DNA of 64,000 bases from Trematomus loennbergii (taxonomy: Eukaryota > Chordata > Actinopteri > Perciformes > Nototheniidae), in NCBI GenBank assembly GCA_012861695.1, contig JAAOOA010000170.1, forward strand, positions 265,001 through 329,000. The letters are read 5' to 3'. Within the stretch, counting starts at the first letter, position 1; each line of letters begins with the position of its first letter. The translations under genes were made by a program, and so were the position numbers. Of the stretch, positions 11,522-20,663 are shown one piece after another. Below the pieces are notes generated by a model, which worked only from the letters and a program-made list of their open reading frames with translations, was not told the DNA's origin and ran no database searches.

Positions 11522-12239
11522 GCACCTCCATAACCTTGCACACCGTGAGTCCCGGGCCCCCACAGTTAAGCACTCCCCCACGGACTAAACACAGGTATTG
11601 ACACCCACCAGAACCTCGTGCCCCTGGTGACCCTACAAGGGGGGTGGATTTTGTGGTGCTTTTATGTCCGCCCATCAGCATCCAAATTCGGCCTTCTTAT
11701 TGGCACCACCACCCCCCTTCTGGGCTGGAGGTTCAAACACTTTTACTTTTTTTCACCCTCCTCTGGCTTACACCTCCTCCGCCAACACTTGAGCGCTCAT
11801 CACAGGGTTCAGCACCAAGGAGAGTGCCTCCCCGGTGCTGATGGAAAGTGGCACTTTATCTGCCCCTGGGAACCATCAAGGTTATTGTTTTTTCTTTTGT
11901 TTTTTTATTTTAACAAAAACCACAGTACACACAGCTAAAACATCAACTATTTACACGTTGCAGGAACAAAAACCACAGTACACACAGCCTAAAACATCAA
12001 CTATTTACACGTAGCAGTACTGCTGCTATAACAGTACTACTAATTTTTACCCTACGTTTTAAAGTGCAGTTATGCGCCCTGGAGGTGTTGCACTATTAAC
12101 AAAATGTATGCCCAGGATTCTGGCACCTTCCCTGGCTTGTAAAGTGCAGTTATGCGCCCTGGAGATATTGTACTATTTACAAAATGTATACACAGGATTA
12201 TAATAATAATTATATACACGGTATACATATTCACAATGT
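11522..12239. other. Spacer of element A between arrays and recombinase gene
   Basis: The part to 11890 ('ggtggattttgtggtgcttt' and 'ctcctctggcttacacctcc') is shared with B and C. Bases about 11910-12016 hold two ~60-bp repeats with 'ccacagtacacacag' and 'catcaactatttacacg'. Two 80-bp units follow at 12058-12197. A microsatellite-like 'ataataataattatata' precedes the gene end. No coding region. Confidence 0.7.
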
Positions 12240-13660
12240 TTAGCGGGATTCAGGGGACCAAATTAGGCGTCTAATTCTTACGGTGCACCAGGGCAAACAG
12301 GTTGAGTCCACGGCCCCTGCCCCATCATCAGGAGTGTCAACCAGCCCCGGTCCCGACTTCATTGGCCTCTTTCCCTCCCGCTTCCGCTTCCGCTGCTGCT
12401 GCCGCTCCAATGACCCATCAGGTGAAGATGGTAAAGCAGTACTGTTATAGCAGCCCTCTTCGGAGGTCTCCCCATCTGACAGCGGTAGACATCCTTCTGA
12501 TGATGATGCAGCTGCTGCCGCATCTGATGACGCCCTGAACATGGAGCGGATTCTCAATGCCTCCTTTATTCCCGGCGCATTCGCGTAGAACCGGTCCGCC
12601 GTGGTTACGTCGTGACACATAAACCTGGCGAGAATCGACCGGCTTTCTGGATCTTGGTGATGCTTGATATTGTCAGCCAGGGCAGTGCGCAGGATTGTGA
12701 AGGTGACGGCTGTTTCTAGCCCAGCATCAGCCCATGCCCTCTTCAAGTGAGCGTTCAGGTTCTTGGAGGCCCGATTCCCCCTTGTGAAAAGGAAGAATTC
12801 ATTCTGAGGACCCAGCAATGCCTTTTAATCCCCATCCACCGCATGACCCAGCTAAACTCCTCTACTGTAAGCGCCAGCTGTGCTTCGCCATATGTCTTGG
12901 CCGTCTTGTGATCCTGCACATGGATGATGTAGCCCTCAGCAGTTCCCCTTATGGCTGCCTCTAAGACCTCACTGTTTTTCATGTTTGCGTACACGCCCGT
13001 ACGGTGGCCATACAGGAGGCTCCAATGGAGGGTGAGATAGCCATAGAGAAGCTTCTGGGTGGTTGAGGTCGGCGTGCCGGCCATCAGGTCGAGGAGCTCC
13101 GGGATGCGCTTCTCAGCGGCCGCCATGGCGGCGAGAAGCTCCGCCTGGCTCGGCAGACGATCCAGTTTGTTCCTCTTCACCTTAAACTGATGTAGAGTGA
13201 CTGCCTTATTCAAGTGTTTCATGTTGGCTTTCACCTCTCTCATTATGTGGGTCATATCAGACTGGGTGAGCTTGCACCCCCGGGGCTTTGACTCAGACAT
13301 GTACCCCATGAACTGGTGCACATTCTTCAGGAAGAACTCTGATGTTGTGACTGCCCCGGCCCGGCTTTACAATATACTCGCTCCAGCCACGGATCATCTT
13401 CATGTTTCTTAGGAACAGCCAGTCTGACAGGCGGTTAACACCATGGGCCATGTATACTATGAAGTTCTTTATCCGGCTGATCTTCGACACAACATTGTCT
13501 TTCTGTTTTACTGTCGGAGCGACACCCAAACAATGATCCAAGTATGTCTGAAGGTACGCCTCCATGCTTCTAGGCAACGTGATTTCACGCATGGTATTCC
13601 CCCGTCCACACCCAGTGGACCAGTAATTTGAGGGAGAGGGCAAGTCATTAGCCAGCTTAG
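12240..13660 (-). pseudogene. Tyrosine recombinase domain, copy A, frameshifted
   Basis: Same protein as the open copy at 60624-62348 but in three frames: 13895-13293, 13321-12755 and 12818-12240. Relative to copy C there is one extra C at about 13353 (gactgccccgg against gactgcccgg) and one missing T near 12824 in a T-run. All catalytic positions are still encoded: HRTGVYANM (Arg), DHKTAKTYG (Lys), TILRTAL (Arg), CHDVTTADRFY (His and Tyr). Two single-base indels are the only breaks, so this is either recent decay or sequence error. Confidence 0.85.
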
Positions 13661-13669
13661 AGGCATACA

Positions 13670-14560
13670 GGGTCTCGCTACCGGAGGCTACTGCAAACAT
13701 GACAGTTTCCACCGGGGTCTTCACAGGGGTCTCGCTACCGGAGGCTACTGCAAACATGACAGTTTCCACCGGGGTCTTCACAGGGGTCTCGCTACCGGAG
13801 GCTACTGCAAACATGACAGTTTCCACCGGGGTCTTCACAGGGGTCTCGCTACCGGAGGCTACTGCAAACATGACAGTTTCCACCGGGGTCTTCACAGGGT
13901 CTCGCTACCGGAGGCTACTGCAAACATGACAGTTTCCACCGGGCTCTTCACAGGGTCTCGCTACCGGAGGCTACTGCAAACATGACAGTTTCCACCGGGC
14001 TCTTCACAGGGTCTCGCTACCGGAGGCTACTGCAAATGACAGTCTTCACACGGGCTCTTCACAGGGGTCTCGCTACCGGAGGAAACTGGTAATATGACAG
14101 TCTTCACTGGGCTCTTCACAGGGTTCTTGACCGTACTCTTCCCACCGGAGGCTACTGCAAGCATGACAGTCTTCACTGGGCTCTTCACAGGGTTCTTTAC
14201 CGGTCTCTTCCCACCGGAGGCTACTGCAAGCATGACAGTCTTCACCGGGCTCTTCACAGGGTCTCGCTACCGGAGTTACTGGGGACTGCATGACAGTCTT
14301 CACCGGGCTCTTCACAGGGGTCTCGCTACCGGAGGTTACTGGGGACTGCATGACAGTCTTCACCGGGCTCTTCACAGGGGTCCCGCTACCGGAGGTTACT
14401 GGGGACTGCATGACAGTCTTCACCGGGCTCTTCACAGGGGTCCCGCTACCGGAGGTTACTGGGGACTGCATGACAGTCTTCACCGGGCTCTTCACAGGGT
14501 CCCGCTACCGGAGGTTACTGGGGACTGCATGACAGTCTTCACCGGCTCTTCACAGGGGTA
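13670..14560 (-). repeat. In-gene tandem repeats (57 and 60 bp), copy A
   Basis: Two neighbouring arrays within the recombinase gene. The 57-bp units at about 13680-14030 encode the 19-residue repeat TPVKTPVETVMFAVASGSE; the 60-bp units at about 14270-14560 encode TPVKSPVKTVMQSPVTSGSG. Mixed units lie between. Units are nearly identical in DNA. Copy A has more 57-bp units than B (3) or C (5), but several have lost bases ('cacagggtctcgc' for 'caggggtctcgc'), which breaks the frame. Confidence 0.9.
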
Positions 14561-15165
14561 TTGCTGCCTGAGGCTACTGTGTTTATGCCGGAGGTACTTG
14601 GGATTGCCAGGCCCTTAAATCGTATACATTCGTCCTCTTCCTCAAGCACAGCAGCACTCTGCTTCCTGGGTTTTAGCTCCTTTTTCAGCCTGGAGCGCAG
14701 GGTCTTCACCTCATCATCCTTCTGAGCCCTCAATGCCACATTTTCCAGCATCACCTGCCTGCAGTCCTCGTTGTCACACTCGGTATGTGGGGAGAAGGGT
14801 GGAGGGTGCCCGGGGTATTCCTCCTCATTGTCTATATCCAATGATGTAGCCATTCCAATGATGGGGTTAGTCTCACGGAGGTCATGGAGCAACTGCAGTG
14901 CCACACTATGCTTCAGCCTTGCCATGACCTGCTGTGCCTCATGTCGGGACAACTCAGGGTGGTCATGTTTTACATGACGGTCCAGTCTCTTCCCAGTGTA
15001 CGAACACCCAGCGATGGGACAGGGTTTGGTCCGAACATTTATCCTTCCACTGGCTATTTTCAGGAGGATTCCCCTCTCCTCCAAGTTCCGCACTGCATGC
15101 TTGCGCTTAAGGTGTTTGTTCAATGCCAGATAGAAGAGTCTGCACACCGGGCATTCAGATGACAT
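14561..15165 (-). CDS. Zinc-finger and coiled-coil N-terminal region, copy A
   Basis: N-terminal part of the recombinase protein. Start chosen at the ATG at 15165 (MSSECPVCRLF), because it directly precedes the first finger and a splice-acceptor-like 'tgtgtgtttcag' lies just upstream. Two C2H2-like fingers: CPVC...LNKHLKRKH and CPIAGCSYTGKRLDRHVKHDH. An acidic linker follows (DIDNEEEYPGHPPPFSPH), then CDNEDC, then a coiled coil around LENVALRAQK and VKTLRSRLKKELKPRK. The frame continues into the tandem repeats. Compared with B, three codons are missing in the coiled coil (QKDDEV against QKDALNDEV). DNA binding is inferred from the fingers only. Confidence 0.75.
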
Positions 15166-15239
15166 CCTTACTGAAACACACACAATGAATTTGATCAAAA
15201 TGATGTTATAGTTCTCCGTTTATATGCGTTAGCGTGATC

Positions 15240-15510
15240 GGTGGTTGCGACACTGGGTCCGATGCATCAATTCATGGTGCATGGACCAAGGGAGGTATTG
15301 GGTTACCACCGGGTCAGATGGTCCCACCTCCGCACCAACGCGGGGCTGGTGATGGCAACATTGGGTCCGATGCATCAATTCATGGTGCACAGACCAAGGG
15401 AGGGCTTGGGTTACCACCGGGTTGGATGGTCCCACCTCCGCACCTGCTGATGGCAACATTGGGTCCGATGCATCAATACATGGTGCCCCGACCATGAGAG
15501 GGTTTGGGGT
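15240..15510 (+). repeat. ~109-bp tandem repeat, copy A (about 3 units)
   Basis: Repeated 'tgggtccgatgcatcaattc' spaced about 109 bases apart (15255, 15364, 15461; the third is shortened). It lies just upstream of the zinc-finger gene start, where a promoter would be expected, and copy B has the same arrangement. Confidence 0.88.
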
Positions 15511-15699
15511 ACCCCGGAACCAGGCACCACCCCAGCAGGAAACGGGTTGTATGGTCAAAGGAGGAAAGAGTGATAGAACCGGGGTAAAGCAAAGAAAGTG
15601 TCCGACAATAGTGACTTGTGAGGCGGCCAGAGAGTCTGTCATATCTCGGTCCTATCCTCCAGGCAACGCTGTGGCCAAAACTGGGCTAAAAACAAAAAA

Positions 15700-16330
15700 A
15701 AATAAAAATATTTCATCCAGGGAAATTTGGGTGAAAATGAAAAAAAGTACCCGGAAATAGTGCCTCATGACCCCGCAGGAGTCCCCTGTCGACTCCCCTG
15801 GCTTTCCTCCATGGGCGAAATGATCAAACTCAACTTTTGTGAGAACCAGGCAAAGGGTCAAAATGTAAAAATTATGCCCCAAAATAGTGCTTCAAAATCG
15901 GGTAGAGTCACCTGCAAAGTGCCTTTGCATTCCTCCATGGGTCAAAATGTCAAACTTAAAGTATTTGGAGAACCAGGGAATAGGGTGAAAATGTAAAAAT
16001 TGTACCCCAAAATAGTGCCTCATGACCCCGCAAGAGAGTCTGTCATCTCTCGGTCATATCCTCCAGGGTCACTAGAAGGGTCCAAGCCATCACCAGTCCG
16101 TGTTTAAATTGAGAAAATGTATCCCAAAATAGTGCCTCAAATGCGGGTAGAGTCCCCTGTCGACTGCCCTTGCATTCCTCCAGGGTCACAATAATCCAAC
16201 TCAACTTTTGTGAGAACCAGGCAAAGGGGTCAAAATGAAAAAATTGTGTCCCAAAATAGTGCTTCAAATTCGGGTAGAGTCCCCTGCAAAGTGCCCTTGC
16301 ATTCCTCTGTCGAACTTAAAGTATTTGGAG
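15700..16330 (+). repeat. ~125-bp degenerate tandem repeat, copy A
   Basis: Recurring words are 'ccccaaaatagtgcctcatg', 'agtcccctgtcgactcc', 'ttcctccatgggcaaaatga' and 'ttttgtgagaaccagg'. Units are more diverged than in the other arrays. Copy B has the same array (55900-56770) and copy C a single displaced unit (63500-63620). Confidence 0.8.
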
Positions 16331-16339
16331 AACCAGGCT

Positions 16340-17330
16340 GGGGGGTCTCAAGGCATCAAATTCATCCGACCCAAAGTGCACTCTCATCGGATACATTCTT
16401 CCAAGATTTGCAACAGCCGTTTTTTTTCTGAGTGCACCCAAAAACTGGGTTTCCGATTTCGTGCAGACGGTAGTCTGAAAAGTATGGATGAATCTTTTTC
16501 ACAGGGAAGGGGAAATGAAGCCCAGGGACCTTTCCCCTTCTCCGTTGCACCAACCATCGGAGAAGGGGAAAAAACGGCCCGAAGCGCCAAACACCTGGCC
16601 CCTTCTCCCGTTGGCACTCTGTCATTTTTTTGACAATTTTTCAAAACTTCATTTTTGATTATTTTAAGATATAATTAACCGTTTTCTCACTTTCTTTTGG
16701 TTTCCACGGGTGGGGGCGCCTGGCAGGCCGCCTATGAGCACCCAAATTCGGCTGGATCATCCAGGATTTGTGGGCTAAGCTCCATAAACTGACTAAATCA
16801 CCCAGAGAGGTCACCTTTCTAGCCCAAAATATATAATACAAATACATTTAAATAGTAAAAGGTGCAATTGTGCTCTGCATTACCCGGAATTTGATTTTCA
16901 TAGCCCCATGATAGTGATTAAAAATATTTTCATGGGAAAAAGTGTTAAAACGCTGATTAAATTATATGCAGGGCCCCAGTGAGCTCCAGACTATGTGCAT
17001 TGTGTTGGGGAACCATATAAATGATAGAATAAATGCATTTAAATGCAAAAATAATGATTTAAAATTATTTTAGGGGGACAATTGTGGAGAGGAGCCTGAA
17101 AATGACTCTGCAGCACCCCGGATAACTACCAGTTCATCTGGTTTAAATGTGGTGGTGATAGTGGCATTAACTAGTACCCAGTACTGGGAGAGAACCAGGC
17201 TACAGCACATGTCTTTTCAACCCAGGAAATAGTGCTCAAAACGTGGGTAAAAGTGTGTTGAAAAGTGGGTGAACATGTTTCAAATGACAGCAACTGCTGC
17301 TTGTTGGCAGGCTGACTCAGTTCACTTGTC
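16340..17330. other. Element A segment without genes
   Basis: The part to about 16720 is shared with copy C (63620-64000), including 'caaattcatccgacccaaag'. The part 16720-17330 has no second copy in the window. No coding region seen; a T-run-rich stretch follows the hairpin. Confidence 0.55.
16531..16571. repeat. Hairpin with 14-bp stem
   Basis: The arms TTTCCCCTTCTCCG and CGGAGAAGGGGAAA are separated by 13 bases. The same hairpin with the same loop is kept in copy C near 63814-63854. Confidence 0.85.
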
Positions 17331-17503
17331 TCACACACACCCAGGGGGGGAAAGATAACACTTGTACCCAGGAATAAGTGTTTGAAAGGCGGGGAAAAGT
17401 TGTTTGAAATAGTATAATACCTCCAGGGCGCATAACTGCACTTTACAAGCCAGAAATAATGTTTAAATGGTCGGGGAAAGTATTTTTAAATGTCTGGAAG
17501 AGA

Positions 17504-17628
17504 GTTTTAGCCAGTCATTTTGCACGATATCATTTAACATTGACGCTCTCCTGAAAATGCACAGAATATGTACATTTTCAGGAGAGCCTCAATGTTAAAT
17601 GATATCGTGCAAAATGACTGACTAAAAC
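17504..17628. repeat. Large hairpin (arms about 56 bp) in element A
   Basis: Left arm from 'gttttagccagtcattttgc' to 'ctcctgaaaatg' (17504-17559); right arm from 'cattttcaggag' to 'gactgactaaaac' (17573-17628). The loop is about 13 bases. A second copy of the hairpin at 18075-18468 is split by a retroposed insert and a third is at about 63187-63308. Arms differ at only a few bases. Confidence 0.9.
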
Positions 17629-18133
17629 CCCGGAATAAGTGTTTGAAAGGCGGGGAAAAGTTGTTTAAAATAGTCTGATACCTCCAGGGCGCATAACATG
17701 GGTAAAAGTGTGTTGAAAAGTGGGGGAACATGGTTCAAATGACAGCAGAGTGCTGCTTGTTGGCAGGCTGACTCACTTCACTTGTCTCACACACACCCAG
17801 GGGGGTGAAAGAGGACACATTGACCCAGGAAATAGTGCTCAAAACGTGGGTAAAGGTGTGTTGAACAGTGGGGGAACATGGTTCAAATGACAGCAGAGTG
17901 CTGCTTGTTGGCAGGCTGACTCACTTCACTTGTCTCACACACACCCAGGGGGGGTGAAAGAGGACGCATTGACCCAGGAGAAAGTGTAATACCTCCAGGG
18001 CGCATAACTGCACTTTACAAGCCAGAAATAATGTTTAAATGGTCGGGAAAGTATTTTTAAATGTATGGAAGAGAGTTTTAGCCAGTCATTTTGCACGATA
18101 TCATTTAACATTGACGCTCTCCTGAAAATGCAC

Positions 18134-18420
18134 AGAATATGTGCATTTTTACTTGTCTGGTTTTTATTTTTATTTTTTATTTATTTATTTTTTGGTTCTA
18201 TTTTTTCCTTTTCCTTTTTATGTTTATTTTCATGGCTCTGTTGTTTAAGTTATATTGATAAGCTTTTTTTGGTTTTGCCTGTGCGGGTATGTGTGGGTGG
18301 AGGGAGGGGGGGAGTGTAGTGAGTGTACTGTGATATTACAATATAAATGAAATGGCATCGATTATTGTACACTATAATGAAATAAAAAGACTTGTAAAAA
18401 AAAAAGAATATGTGCATTTT
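18134..18420 (+). mobile_element. Retroposed LINE 3' tail in a hairpin loop, 16-bp TSD
   Basis: The insert 18150-18404 is T-rich at its start, contains AATAAA at about 18381 and ends in a run of A (18396-18405). It is flanked by a 16-bp duplication AGAATATGTGCATTTT (18134-18149 and 18405-18420). This is the footprint of target-primed reverse transcription by an L1-like machinery. The insertion point is the loop of the large hairpin. Confidence 0.88.
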
Positions 18421-18660
18421 CAGGAGAGCCTCAATGTTAAATGATATCGTGCAAAATGACTGACTAAAACCCCGGAATAAGTGTTTGAAAGGCGGGGAAA
18501 AGTTGTTTAAAATAGTCTGATACCTCCAGGGCGCATCACCAAAAATGTACAAGCCAGGGAAGGTGCCTGAATCCCGGATACTTTAGGTCTGTCACTTAGG
18601 GTGACCGCACCACTCCGACGCTCCCGGAGTGGACGTCCATTATTTGTAAGGCACCTAAGA

Positions 18661-18922
18661 CAGAAAAGGGCCGGATACTCCTTCGAGTTCTGAGTGACAG
18701 TATATCAATGTGTTTCTGTGCCTGCTTTGTTAATTTAACGGATGTATGTGCAGTATTTGTTAAAATCATTGTAAACTGTAGATTAATCATTGCTTGTATC
18801 AGACAACAGAAAAAATAAATCTGTCTGCCCCTGTTGTTTAGGTCAAAAGGACACCTAGTGGGTAAAAATGGTAATTACAGTGCTTTGAGTTATGTATTGT
18901 ACTTCAGTGTTGCCGTACAGAT
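18661..18922. other. Unassigned DNA right of element A
   Basis: No gene recognised. An AATAAA lies at about 18814. The segment ends at the 5-bp target duplication of the sushi-type Gypsy. Confidence 0.5.
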
Positions 18923-18927
18923 GTAGC

Positions 18928-19644
18928 TGTGAAGATTTGCAGTATCTCCCTCCTTCTTCTCCCCTTTGTTTTGTGTTTGTTATTGTCTGTTTGTCTGTGT
19001 GTCTGTCTTCCTGGCTGGGCGTGGCTGACCCACTTCTGTTTCCCGCCAACTCACCTCCTCAGCTGTGGCTCATCATCCGGATACACTAATCACCTTCACC
19101 TGCATATATACCCTGGTCCTCCATCCAGTATTCACCAGTTCGTCGTTTCACCACGCTGTATCCATCTGCATACTCCTCTGCCTGCCACGTCCAGCCTCCA
19201 ACTCCTCGTCTGAGTTTCCCTCCGTGCTTCCACGCACACCAGCTCGATCCTGTCTACTCTCGTGAGCTCTGGATCCCCGGCTCACCTCACCGGTGTTCCC
19301 TCCGTGCTTCCACGCACACCAGCTCGATCCTGTCTACTCTCGTCAGCTCTGGATCCCCGGCTCACCTCGCCGGTATTCCCTCCGTGCTTCCACGCACACC
19401 AGCTCGTTCCTGTCTACTCTCGTCAGCTCTGGATCCCCGGCTCACCTCGCCGGAATTACCTCCGTGCATCTCCGCACCTCCGTTGGTGACAAAACCCTGG
19501 CCCGGATTAAGTGGACATTAAATCTCTCTGTTGTTTCCCGAAGAGTTTTCTGGTTTAATAAACCTTTTTACCAACAAAGCTCTGTGTCCTCTTCCTGGTG
19601 TTAGCATTTGGAGTTCAGTCCTGTAGGCTCGTGAGAGCGTAACA
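18928..19644 (+). repeat. 5' LTR of the sushi-type Gypsy
   Basis: Starts TGTGAAGATTTGCAG and ends GAGAGCGTAACA. A TATATA box lies at 19105-19110, and the predicted RNA start is about 29 bases on, at ACCAGTTCGT (19134-19143). The U5-side part holds a 79-80-bp tandem repeat (three units from about 19216, 'ttccctccgtgcttccacgc'). AATAAA occurs at about 19557 ('tttaataaacc'). Confidence 0.95.
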
Positions 19645-19646
19645 GT

Positions 19647-19656
19647 ACGAACTGGT
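19647..19656 (+). promoter_or_regulatory. Self-priming site of the sushi-type Gypsy
   Basis: ACGAACTGGT, two bases after the 5' LTR, is the exact complement of ACCAGTTCGT at 19134-19143, which is the predicted 5' end of the RNA. The first bases of the transcript can therefore fold back as primer, as shown for Tf1 and proposed for sushi-ichi. No tRNA match was seen. Confidence 0.8.
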
Positions 19657-19660
19657 CAAA

Positions 19661-20663
19661 ATGAACTCCGCTGACACTGGATCGGATCCCGCCGCTGTTC
19701 AGCACGCCCTTTCCCTTCAGGGAAATCTTCTGGGCCAACATGAGCAGATGATCCGAGCTTTAGTAGAAAGCAATCAGTCCATAGCACTACACATCTCGAA
19801 CCTTGCTGCTCAGATCTCTACCCTGACGTCTTCTGCTGCATTTCCTGCTCCTTCCAATCCACCTCTGGATTCTACTCCATGCCGGGATTTCCCCATTGCC
19901 GACCCTGAGCCTTTCCATGGAGAGGTGGAGAAATGCAGAGGATTTCTGTTTCAATGCAACAAGGTATTTCGCCAGCGCCCCTTTTTTTTCTTCTGAGGTG
20001 ACTAAAATTAACTATGTGTTAAGTTTGTTTCGTGGAAGAGCTTTAACCTGGGCCGAAGCATTGAGTTCTTCAGTGGATTATGACACTCTTTCCTTTGGAG
20101 TTTTTTCTGAATATGTTTCCACTGTTTTTGATCATCCCGAACACTCTGGCTCAGCTGCTAGTCGTCTGCTAAATCTACAACAAGGGACTCGAACCGTTGC
20201 AGATTACTCTATCGAGTTTCGCACACTGGCGGCAGAAGCCCGATGGGACGAATCGGCTTTAAGGGCTGTGTTTGTTAGGGGATTGAAGGATCAACTGAAG
20301 GATGAGCTGGCTGCAAGAGAGGAGCCTGCTGACCTCCAATCCTTAATCTCCTGGGTGTCTCGCCTCGACAGCCGGCTGCGGGAGCGCCGTGCGGAGCGTG
20401 CGCAGCGTTCACCTTTTGTTTTGCCTAATAAGCCAAACAGCTCTCCCAAGCTTGCCCCCTCTGTGTCCAGACCATCTGACTTCACCTCACCACCTCGCGT
20501 GTTCACCGTAGCTAAGGAGGAAGCTATGCAGTTGGGACGTGCTGGATTATCCCCTGAGGAGCGCCTTCGACGCATGAGGTCTGGAGAGTGCTTGTATTGT
20601 GGTAAGGTTGGGCATATCCTTTCTGGTTGTCCTGTCCGCCCAAACGCAGGGGCTCATCAGTGA
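19661..20663 (+). pseudogene. Sushi-type gag, frameshifted
   Basis: Starts at the ATG 17 bases after the LTR (MNSADTGSDPAAVQHALSLQ). The first frame ends at 19996 and the second runs 19896-20663; the break falls at the T-run 19981-19988. Capsid features are ADPEPFHGEVEKCRGFLFQC and, in the second frame, VADYSIEFRTLAAEARWDES and FVRGLKDQLKDELA. The C terminus has one CCHC knuckle, CLYCGKVGHILSGC. Total about 330 residues, usual for this group. Related gag sequences were domesticated in mammals as PEG10 and RTL genes. Only one indel breaks it. Confidence 0.9.

Larger units (their letters stand above)
17410..18590 (-). repeat. Inverted copies of the 80-bp unit core on the far side of element A
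   Basis: 'aatacctccagggcgcataa' continuing 'ctgcactttacaagccag' at about 17414-17452 and 17988-18026 is the exact reverse complement of the core of the left 80-bp array. A third, interrupted copy ends at about 18580 with 'aagccagggaaggtgcctga'. The recombinase gene is therefore bracketed by inverted copies of one motif. Confidence 0.88.
10278..18660 (-). mobile_element. Tyrosine-recombinase composite element, copy A
   Basis: Left limit is set by where A, B and C become alike (GATGAGGGAATGCTCTGG in A and B; GATAAGGGAATGCT in C). The right limit is the last sequence shared with copy C ('tttgtaaggcacctaaga'). Order on the plus strand: left segment, 80-bp array, 114-bp array, unique spacer, two more 80-bp units, recombinase gene (minus), ~109-bp array, ~125-bp array, hairpin segment, then a far segment with inverted copies of the 80-bp unit. 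No RT, RNase H or DDE transposase was seen inside. The true termini are not proven. Confidence 0.7.

Noticed and set aside
13670..14560. CRISPR-like array
   Set aside because: The regularly spaced repeats have no unique spacers and are in-frame coding minisatellite units in a vertebrate genome.
13699..14618. Plus-strand frames such as MTVSTGVFTGVSLPEATAN repeats
   Set aside because: Antisense shadow of the recombinase gene repeats, whose minus-strand frame leads into recognisable zinc-finger and catalytic domains.
10278..18660. DIRS or Ngaro retrotransposon
   Set aside because: Those carry RT and RNase H beside the recombinase; neither is seen in any of the three copies. They cannot be excluded as a distant source of the recombinase.
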